Source: Deltaproteobacteria bacterium (GTDB lineage: Bacteria > UBA10199 > DSSB01). From it: a DNA stretch of 13,594 bases. Both the position numbers and the translations under genes were made by a program. The notes under the pieces were generated by a model that searched no databases, was not told the DNA's origin, and was given only the letters and a program-made list of their open reading frames with translations. Shown piece by piece: positions 1 to 6,455 of this stretch; within the stretch, counting starts at the first letter, position 1, and the number at the start of each line of letters is the position of its first letter. Location of the stretch: NCBI GenBank assembly GCA_021414045.1, contig JAIOPF010000083.1:1-13594 (forward strand). Direction: 5' to 3'.

Positions 1-447
1 GGCCTTCTTCATTTTCATGCGAACGACGGTGCCGTTGTCGAATTCCGTCTCCAAACCGGCGACGCGTTCCCCGAGAATCTTCTGCACCGCCTCGGTGCGC
101 AGCTTCTCGGCCGCCTGGAAGGCGCGGGCGTCTTTCTTGAATTGCAGGTATTGTCCCAGTTCTTCCTTGCTGGCATCGCGAACCTTCTCCCCGTTCACAT
201 CCACCAATTGGAACTTTCCCTTGTCCTTGGGATCGGGCAGGATTCTTTGGCCCTTCTCGAAGCCGCTCCGCAGCTCTTGCTTGGCGGCTTGCTTTTTTTG
301 GTAACCCTGGAAAGACTCGAGATCTTCTTTGGTCGGAGGGGTTTTCGTCTCGACCACGGCATCGGTCTTAGTGTCGTATTTCTCAATCCCGATCACTGCG
401 CCATCCTTGCGCTTCGCCTCGCGGAACCCAAACCCCTTGTCGAATTC
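1..447 (-). repeat. C-terminal imperfect repeats of giant 1 (F-[DE]-[KN]-G units)
   Basis: Three units begin EFDKG (Phe1780), GFEKG (Phe1841) and EFDNG (Phe1914), spaced 61 and 73 residues apart. The first two also share a middle and an end: a V/I-rich strand with a D/N-G or D-T-K turn, then a helix of the type KE[DE]Lxx[FY]xxxxK followed by a Lys/Ala/Gln-rich stretch. The third unit is cut by the window edge, so the array probably continues. The match is degenerate and was found by eye; the function is unknown. Confidence 0.45.
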
Positions 448-3400
448 GGCGACGCGAGCTTTTTCCCGGCCCTGAAAGGCCTTTTCTTGTTGTTGCTGAA
501 GGGCGGCGGCAGCTTGGTCATCGGATTTCTTTTTGGCATCATCGACGCGTTTTTGAGCGCTTTTCTGCTGCGCATCGGCCTGACGCTGGTCTTCCTTCTT
601 TTTCGCATCGATGGATTTTTTTCCAGGAACAAAGTCGTAGCCCGAACCCGATTCGTTCGGAACGATCTCGCTTTGTCCGGCCTTGACTCGTTTGGCTAAC
701 GTCTGGGCTAGTTTTGTGTCGAGCTTCCCCTCGGCGATTTCAAGCAGCAGCCCTTGACGCACTTGGTCTTGTTTGTCCTTGGGCAAATCCTTCAGTGCAG
801 GCTCGAGGATCTTCATGGTGCCTTGAGCTTCAGTGAGGAATTTCGCTGGATCGAACTTCGGGTCGGCGACGATGCGTCCTTGAATCGCTTTCATGACCGG
901 GGCCGAGGTCTCTCCTACACCCACAGCGGCGTTGAACTTCGGCAGTTCGGAGTGAACCTGCATGATCTTTGCGGTATTGGTTTCGATGCGGGTTAGCTTC
1001 CCATTTGTCACTCCATCGATAATTTTTCCGCCAACCTTCATTTGAGCGTCGGTGACGGCACAGCCGAGGAATTTCATCCAAAAAGGAACGCCCTTTTCGT
1101 CGGCCTTGAGACCCAGCGATTCGTTGACATATTCCGCGCCGGTGAAGGCAGCGACATTGCCCACCCAGCCCACTCCCTTCGCCATCTTTTCGAAGGCCAT
1201 TGCGCGGTTGAGGGCGCTCTCGGCGGCCTCGACCCCTTGGCTGGTTTGCCTGGCGACCTTCAGCGCCTCTTGCGCCTCGAGCACGGACCTTTCGGCTCGC
1301 CCGGTGAACTTACTGAGAGGAATCCCGGCGCCATGCAGCAACGTGAAGGTCACCAGCATGGAAAGAAATTCTTTTTTGAAATGCTCCGGCTGCCAATGAT
1401 CCACCTTGCCGGTAAGGGCGGTCGTCAGGAGCGCTCCGGCAACGGGAAAGGCCGCGGCTTCGGTAACGGTGCGCACACCGAATTTCGTGACCCCCATGAT
1501 CACGGGAGATTCAATGACCGTAGCCATTTTAGCTACCCAAAGCGCTTCCGCTCCCACGGCAAGGCCGCGGGCGATGCCAAAGGAGCCAATCGAGATGAGG
1601 GAATTTACCATCGCCTCGTTGGCTTCCGCCTCGGAACCAGCGAAGAAAATCATGCAAAAGGCTCCGGGAGGAGTCGCGCAGGCAAGTCCCTTGAGGCCCG
1701 AAAAAATCGCGCCCATCTTGACCCACTCGGGAATCTTTTCATCGATGATCTTTTTCGCCTCCGCACCGACATAGGGGTTGTCGACCATGAATTTCGCGAT
1801 CTGACCCGCGTTGCCGTAATAACGCTCCCCTGCCAGAATCAAGCCGTCGGACAGTTTTATGGCCGCCTCGGCGGCGTCCTTGTCGCTGACATTGGGGTCC
1901 GCCATCACGGTGATGGCGGCCATTATCTTGCCTTGCGGATCGTTGGGCAGGGAATCGTTTCCGGTGGAGATCAAATTGCTTTGAATATAGCCCTGCACCG
2001 CGGCTGGGGCCTCTCGAGCGGCTTTCGTCAGGGCATCCCGGAAATCGGTGGCTTTGCCGTCCAACATCAGGGTCTTAGCCTTGTGCAGGACGTCGTCGAT
2101 GCCCTGCTCCATCAAGGCTTGCTTCTCCGGAGACATGTTCTTTTCTTCGAGACTGAACAGCCAGGACCGCGCAATCTGCATGGATTGATTAATCCGCAAT
2201 TCCCGTCCACCCGCGCTTATCCCCCGCAACAACTCCTGCGCGGTCTTGTTGTCGGGCAGTTTTTCCAACTCCGCCCTAGCTTTATCAGTGTCGCCGTTGT
2301 TCAAATGGATCATGCCCTGGGCGAGGGTTGCCAGATCTTGCACGTCCAACGGGTAAGCGCCGGTATTCATCTGGGCGGCCCGATAGAGGATACCGTTGGC
2401 TTCCTTGTTCATTCCGGCCATTGTGTAGATTTGGGCGATGCTGAAATCGAGGCCGATCTTGTCGGAAGGGGTCGTGAGGCCCGCTTCGAAGACCTCCACT
2501 GGACGCATGGCCTCCTTCACCCGATCCTTACAACCGATTTGCGCGTAAAGCGCGGCGGCTTGCAAATATCGCTGGGTACCGGTCGGGTCGAGAGGGCCTC
2601 TCGCTTTGGCATCAGCCATGAGTTTGCGGGCATTTTGCGCGGTCTCGGCGAATTGGATCAGCTTTTTTGGATCCAATTGCGAAGCCCAGATCATGTTGCC
2701 ATCTTCGATGTCGAGCTTGAGTCGCCCCTTCATGTCGCTGACGACGTCGGCAGCCATCTTTTTGTCTTCTTCGCTGGCGCCTGGCCCTTGCTCCATGCAA
2801 TCCGCGAAGATCTCGCTCATCGTTGTTTCAAATTTGCCGTTGACGCTCGAGATGTCCTCGGGTTTGAGCAGCGGTTTATCGCCCTGAGTGAGGATCTTTA
2901 AACGGCCCAAGCTAGCCGCAATCTTAGTGCCTTCAGCCAAGCGCTCATCGACCGGCAGATCCTTGGCTAGGGCCAGCTGATCCTGCCAAATCCCGATATG
3001 GTCGGCTATCCGCTTCATATCGTCAGAAACCAAGGCCCGATCGCTTTCGGGACGTTTTCCCTCGGAGATCTCCTGGACGATCTTCGCCGCGGTGTTCAAT
3101 TTACCGCCCATCCGCTCGAGATCGATCTGCACCACCAAGCGCGCGGTCTCGAGGCGTTCCTTCGCCTTGGCCGGATCGCTTGCCAACTTGGGATCGGTGA
3201 ACATGGGGTCCGCGAGCAATTCTCCTTGGATGCCGGAAAGCCGCAAGGTCGCGGTGGTGGCGTTGGGAATGTCACCGACGCTGTCGCAAAAGGCCTTGGC
3301 CACCATCAGTTCTTTAACGCGCTCGGCTCCGTGCGGCGGCCCCATATTTCCGCGTCCGATGATCTCGACAGCGAGCGCGGAACCCTTATCTTGGTACTCT

Positions 3401-5781
3401 TTGGTGAGGGTTGAGTTCTTCCCATCTTCGACGGTGACCCTGGAATCTTTTAACACCCCGGACATCAGGCCGTAAATCTGGAGTTTATCCACCCTCGACA
3501 TATCCGCGGGGATGGTGGATTCCAACTGGCCGGCGATCTCGCGCGCTTTGGCATTGTCGCCAAGCGCGCCAAAGTGCTTGAGCGCCTCGAGGAGGCAGCC
3601 GCGTTTTTCCTTCACGTCGGTCTTTTTTCCGGCTTCGGCGAGCGCCTTGTTGCCGGCATCGACTTCGGTCTCGAGTTTTTTCAAGCCCTCGGCGGAGAGC
3701 AAGTCCAGCACGGGCCCGCTCCCATTCATGACCACCTGTTCCAAGTAATCCTTCGCCTTGCTGGAACTGAGATAATCTTGCGCCAATTCCTGAATCTGAC
3801 GTCCAATGGCGTCGGTTTCGGAGGTACGCCCCCCTTGAGCACGCAAGGCACGATAGACCTCGCCATAGGCGTCTAGCTTGGCCTTGGCGTCCATGACGTC
3901 GGGCGTTGCCGACTTGACCAAATCGTTATAACGAAGCAGATCGCTGAGGTCGCCATAACTTCGACTAATCTCCGCCGCGGTCTTGGCAGCGTCGAGCTGC
4001 TCGAGAGTTGGCGCTTCGCCACTCTTTACCCGCGCAACCTCTTTCAGGTCGTCACGCAAGGTTTCGATCCGTTTGTCGAGCTTATCGAGGTCTTCCTGGG
4101 CGTGCCGAATGTCAATGCTGTCGGCACCCGGCCGCTTCACCTCGGCCGCAAAAAAATCGCGTTGCCGCTTGAGGACCGCGAAGCGCTCCATGTTGGTGGC
4201 CTTGGGACATTCCGACATTTCATCGAGGAGTCGTTGCCGCTCATCACGGCTCCCGCCCCCTTTTAGGCCGTCATAGACCTTGAGCAGGTCGGCCAAATGC
4301 ATGCTACCCGCTTTTCTACGCAACCCGTCGACCTCGGTAATTTTTTCGGGGCTCCTCAGAGAAACTCCGAGGCCGTTATCCCATTGATCGAGAGCCGCCA
4401 AGGCCTTCTTCGGCTCGCCGGCGCCGAGTTGCGCGCGCGCGAGATCAAGCAGCACCTCGGTGTTCATCGGCTGGCGGCGACGCACCTGTTCAAAAGCATC
4501 GGCTGCATCCGCGAATTTTCCCTCCCGCATCAGCGCCTGGCCGAATCTCAGGCGACGTTCGACGTTGTCACCGTCCAAACCCACCGCGATGCGCAAATGC
4601 GTCGAGCATAGCTGTTTGTCCTCGGGCCTGTCGCTGCGCGCGAGCTTCTTTGCCTCGGCGGCGTGGTAATCCGCCATGGCCTGCGAAAAACCTTTTTCCT
4701 TGATGTCCTTTTTCAATCCGGGAGGAATCTCGAGCTTCGACGTTTTCAGCGCTCCCTGAACCTTTTTGGAGTCGTAATGTTCGTTGATGTAGCGCAACAC
4801 GTCCCCTGGCCAGATCTTGTCGTCGGCGGGATGCTCGGCCTTGCCGTCGGCACCCTTTAGGGCGGCATCGGTGATCCCTTGCTTGCGCAATGCCTCATAA
4901 AGTTCCTGCACCACAGGATTGCTTTTACCGTCGAAGCTGCGCGAATAGGGCTTGTCGACGCCATCGAAGGCATGAAAAAATCTCAGGTAAGTTTCTTTTT
5001 GCTTGGGGTCGGTGGCCTCGTTGACGGCCAACGTATACATCGCCCTGGCTTCGTCGAAGCGGGAGCCTTTGATCAAGTGAGCGGCGATGAAGAGATAGGG
5101 GTCTTGCATCTCGTCGAGCAGCTCGGGATGCGGGTATTCTTTTAGATCCTTGAGGATCTGTTGCACCTGCTCCGTCGTGGCGTTTTCGACGGCAATCCCC
5201 AGCCACTTAGAAGCGTCCTTATCGCTCAAATGTCCCACATTCAGAGCGACCAGCTTCTGGGCCAGGTCGTATTTCACTTTTGCAAATTCCGGGTTTTTGC
5301 CCTGCTGCGTATCGATGTCGCCGATAAAGCCGAAGGCCTCCTCGAGCTGAACCTTGCGAACATTCACGTCCTTGGTCTGTCCGTTCCACTCCAACCATAC
5401 CTTGGCCGTCTCAAGGCGGAGCTTTTCGTCTTTGGGATCAAGGGAAATAGCCCGCTTCAACAGGCGGGCGGCGGCGCCGACGTCGGTACCTCTGCGCTTG
5501 TCGGCCTCGGCCTTGATGAAATCCTTGGCGGCCGAGAGCTTTTCGGGTTTGATGTTGCCCTTTTCGTCGACCATGTCGCCGGGGAGCTTGACTCCCATGC
5601 TACTGACCTCGGCGGTGATTTTTTTCAGTTGCGCATCATCGGGCGGAGCGGCGGAAGGTGCCGGAGACTTATGATCTTCGGTTAGAACTTGCTTTTGGTC
5701 CTCGGTGAGTGGAGCCGGAAGCGGAGTAATATCTACGGGGGAAGTACCCGATTTTACGTTAGGAGTAGCACCGTCACCCAT
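1..5781 (-). CDS. Giant TPR-like helical-repeat protein with central hydrophobic module (giant 1), C-terminus cut by window edge
   Basis: One reading frame is open for 1927 codons with no stop and runs off the left edge, so the protein is longer than what is seen. The ATG at 5781 has an AAAAGGGG ribosome-binding site about 9 bases upstream. Residues 1-50 are Pro/Ser/Thr-rich and probably disordered; there is no signal peptide. Residues ~50-1340 are almost entirely helical with TPR-like pairs, clearest at ~228-260, 408-467 (REGKFADAADAFEQV) and 1108-1180 (NNGDTDKARAELEKL). A glycine-rich hydrophobic region (~1350-1590) resembles one in the 1130-residue protein upstream. A charged Lys/Gln/Ala coiled coil follows (~1725-1787), then repeats beginning F-[DE]-[KN]-G. 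I recognise no enzyme motif. Known TPR proteins act as scaffolds or partner-binding platforms, so a scaffold, or a large exported or membrane-active protein, is possible; function is unassigned. A small gene (6191-5922) precedes it and is probably its partner. Confidence 0.9.
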   Translation of the reverse strand, partial: MGDGATPNVKSGTSPVDITPLPAPLTEDQKQVLTEDHKSPAPSAAPPDDAQLKKITAEVSSMGVKLPGDMVDEKGNIKPEKLSAAKDFIKAEADKRRGTDVGAAARLLKRAISLDPKDEKLRLETAKVWLEWNGQTKDVNVRKVQLEEAFGFIGDIDTQQGKNPEFAKVKYDLAQKLVALNVGHLSDKDASKWLGIAVENATTEQVQQILKDLKEYPHPELLDEMQDPYLFIAAHLIKGSRFDEARAMYTLAVNEATDPKQKETYLRFFHAFDGVDKPYSRSFDGKSNPVVQELYEALRKQGITDAALKGADGKAEHPADDKIWPGDVLRYINEHYDSKKVQGALKTSKLEIPPGLKKDIKEKGFSQAMADYHAAEAKKLARSDRPEDKQLCSTHLRIAVGLDGDNVERRLRFGQALMREGKFADAADAFEQVRRRQPMNTEVLLDLARAQLGAGEPKKALAALDQWDNGLGVSLRSPEKITEVDGLRRKAGSMHLADLLKVYDGLKGGGSRDERQRLLDEMSECPKATNMERFAVLKRQRDFFAAEVKRPGADSIDIRHAQEDLDKLDKRIETLRDDLKEVARVKSGEAPTLEQLDAAKTAAEISRSYGDLSDLLRYNDLVKSATPDVMDAKAKLDAYGEVYRALRAQGGRTSETDAIGRQIQELAQDYLSSSKAKDYLEQVVMNGSGPVLDLLSAEGLKKLETEVDAGNKALAEAGKKTDVKEKRGCLLEALKHFGALGDNAKAREIAGQLESTIPADMSRVDKLQIYGLMSGVLKDSRVTVEDGKNSTLTKEYQDKGSALAVEIIGRGNMGPPHGAERVKELMVAKAFCDSVGDIPNATTATLRLSGIQGELLADPMFTDPKLASDPAKAKERLETARLVVQIDLERMGGKLNTAAKIVQEISEGKRPESDRALVSDDMKRIADHIGIWQDQLALAKDLPVDERLAEGTKIAASLGRLKILTQGDKPLLKPEDISSVNGKFETTMSEIFADCMEQGPGASEEDKKMAADVVSDMKGRLKLDIEDGNMIWASQLDPKKLIQFAETAQNARKLMADAKARGPLDPTGTQRYLQAAALYAQIGCKDRVKEAMRPVEVFEAGLTTPSDKIGLDFSIAQIYTMAGMNKEANGILYRAAQMNTGAYPLDVQDLATLAQGMIHLNNGDTDKARAELEKLPDNKTAQELLRGISAGGRELRINQSMQIARSWLFSLEEKNMSPEKQALMEQGIDDVLHKAKTLMLDGKATDFRDALTKAAREAPAAVQGYIQSNLISTGNDSLPNDPQGKIMAAITVMADPNVSDKDAAEAAIKLSDGLILAGERYYGNAGQIAKFMVDNPYVGAEAKKIIDEKIPEWVKMGAIFSGLKGLACATPPGAFCMIFFAGSEAEANEAMVNSLISIGSFGIARGLAVGAEALWVAKMATVIESPVIMGVTKFGVRTVTEAAAFPVAGALLTTALTGKVDHWQPEHFKKEFLSMLVTFTLLHGAGIPLSKFTGRAERSVLEAQEALKVARQTSQGVEAAESALNRAMAFEKMAKGVGWVGNVAAFTGAEYVNESLGLKADEKGVPFWMKFLGCAVTDAQMKVGGKIIDGVTNGKLTRIETNTAKIMQVHSELPKFNAAVGVGETSAPVMKAIQGRIVADPKFDPAKFLTEAQGTMKILEPALKDLPKDKQDQVRQGLLLEIAEGKLDTKLAQTLAKRVKAGQSEIVPNESGSGYDFVPGKKSIDAKKKEDQRQADAQQKSAQKRVDDAKKKSDDQAAAALQQQQEKAFQGREKARVAEFDKGFGFREAKRKDGAVIGIEKYDTKTDAVVETKTPPTKEDLESFQGYQKKQAAKQELRSGFEKGQRILPDPKDKGKFQLVDVNGEKVRDASKEELGQYLQFKKDARAFQAAEKLRTEAVQKILGERVAGLETEFDNGTVVRMKMKKA
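1012..1500 (-). other. Shared hydrophobic module, copy in giant 1 (residues ~1428-1590)
   Basis: This segment of giant 1 is rich in Gly, Ala and large hydrophobic residues and could form several membrane-associated or tightly packed helices. It contains, in order, TEAAAFPVAGALL, then HWQPEHFKKEFLSML, then HGAGIPLSKF, a helical insert (~1495-1530), and VAAFTGAEYVNESLGL followed by a C-terminal helix. The same order and spacing occur in giant 2 at residues ~436-580 (EGGAFGTMQLAQ, LTTEHILKVYASNL, GGLKQFGNLSAKY, MVATNQLNQKLGL). Identity is low, so homology is likely but not proven. Confidence 0.5.
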
Positions 5782-5797
5782 GGGAAAAGACCCCTTT

Positions 5798-5816
5798 TGA
5801 TACTAGTCAAGTATCA
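5798..5816 (-). other. Inverted repeat just upstream of the giant 1 start
   Basis: TGATAC and GTATCA form a perfect 6-base stem around a 7-base loop. It ends 17 bases before the ATG at 5781, next to the AAAAGGGG ribosome-binding site, so a folded leader could affect access to that site. A separate 10-base palindrome, CCGATATCGG, lies at 5846-5855. Stems this short can arise by chance; no protein or ligand can be named. Confidence 0.3.
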
Positions 5817-5884
5817 GCGGAAAGCCCAAGCCCTCGAGCCCCCTACCGATATCGGCTGAATTCTAGCATCTTGTTGCGTGGATA

Positions 5885-5906
5885 AAGAATCGGAAAATCG
5901 ATTCTT
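5885..5906 (-). other. Perfect hairpin between the small gene and giant 1
   Basis: AAGAATCG and CGATTCTT form an 8-base perfect stem with a 6-base loop, starting 15 bases after the small-gene stop codon (5922-5924). On the transcribed strand it is followed by a mixed TTTATCC rather than a long T run. It is therefore not a convincing intrinsic terminator; it could be a weak attenuator or an mRNA-stabilising or processing stem. The equivalent gap in the other small-giant pair also holds a perfect hairpin (10028-10050). Confidence 0.45.
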
Positions 5907-5921
5907 CAAGTGGGATTATGC

Positions 5922-6191
5922 TTAAGAAGCCGCCAACTTAGCCTGCAAACGAGCGCGAACCTCTTCAAAACCGGCAAAAAAGCGGAGGGAGCCGCTAGAA
6001 CGAAGCTCCACGGCCGGTTTTTGACCTTCCGAATTGAAACGGGGGGCCACGGTGGCTCCCTCATGATCCTGCTTCGAATCCTCTAAGTTAGCACTGCGGC
6101 GAAGGACGACGGGATTGCCACGATCGTCGTAATTGATGAATTCTTCGTATTGAGGAACCGACTTACCGACTTTGTTATCTGACTTTTCCAT
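5922..6191 (-). CDS. Small partner-type protein, copy 2 (89 aa), preceding giant 1
   Basis: No known family is recognised. The 89-residue product has two conserved ends: EEFINYDDRGNPVVLRR at residues 16-32 and FFAGFEEVRARLQAKLAAS at 71-89. Between them lies a polar, variable linker. The first block looks like a beta hairpin (YDDRGNPV turn), the second like an amphipathic helix rich in Arg and Lys. The paralogue at 10084-10335 matches at 11 of 17 and 12 of 19 positions in these blocks, which supports both genes being real. An in-frame GTG at 6236 would add 15 residues. The ATG at 6191 is chosen because GAGGCAAGGG lies just before it and because it aligns with the paralogue start. There is no signal peptide or membrane segment. 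It lies 140 bases before giant 1, suggesting a chaperone, adaptor or regulator of that protein; this is inference. Confidence 0.82.
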   Translation of the reverse strand: MEKSDNKVGKSVPQYEEFINYDDRGNPVVLRRSANLEDSKQDHEGATVAPRFNSEGQKPAVELRSSGSLRFFAGFEEVRARLQAKLAAS

Positions 6192-6455
6192 ATCCCTTGC
6201 CTCTTTCCCTTGACGCTTGTTCACATGAACCGTCACTTAAGGTAGGAATAGCAAGGCATGTGCCATGGAATGAATTTTCACTTCTATTCTTATATATTAA
6301 TAAATTCAATGGTTTATACTATAATTTGTCTCAGACTATCACCACCCATTTCATGGGTTTTCGCAAAAAATGGGGTCAAAGTTTACATTACGGGAACAAT
6401 TTTTGACCGTGCTTTGTGCACACTCCTACTTTCGCAGGTCTCACCCAACTCACCC
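6192..6455 (-). promoter_or_regulatory. AT-rich intergenic region upstream of small gene copy 2, likely promoter region
   Basis: These 264 bases hold no convincing gene. Positions ~6270-6340 are far more AT-rich than the surrounding coding DNA and contain TATAAGAATA (minus strand, 6294-6285), about 95 bases before the small-gene start. A near-identical TATAAGTATA lies upstream of the other small gene (10402-10393). No good -35 box at standard spacing was found, so the sigma factor is not assigned. Two dyads also lie here: ACCCAT-TTC-ATGGGT at 6344-6358, and GGTCAAA/TTTGACC at 6374-6380 and 6402-6408 with a 21-base spacer. Either could be an operator or part of the giant 2 transcript end. No terminator with a T run was found for giant 2. 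Confidence 0.35.

Noticed and set aside
1042..2901. A 619-codon open frame on the plus strand
   Set aside because: It lies exactly antisense to giant 1 in GC-rich DNA, uses the mirrored codon frame and has no recognisable domain or ribosome-binding site. It is a shadow of the real gene.
5846..5855. CCGATATCGG palindrome as a mobile-element or phage attachment site
   Set aside because: A single short palindrome without flanking direct repeats, integrase or transposase gives no support for mobility.
6192..6236. Upstream GTG start giving the copy 2 small protein 15 more residues
   Set aside because: No ribosome-binding site precedes the GTG, while the ATG at 6191 has one and matches the paralogue N-terminus.
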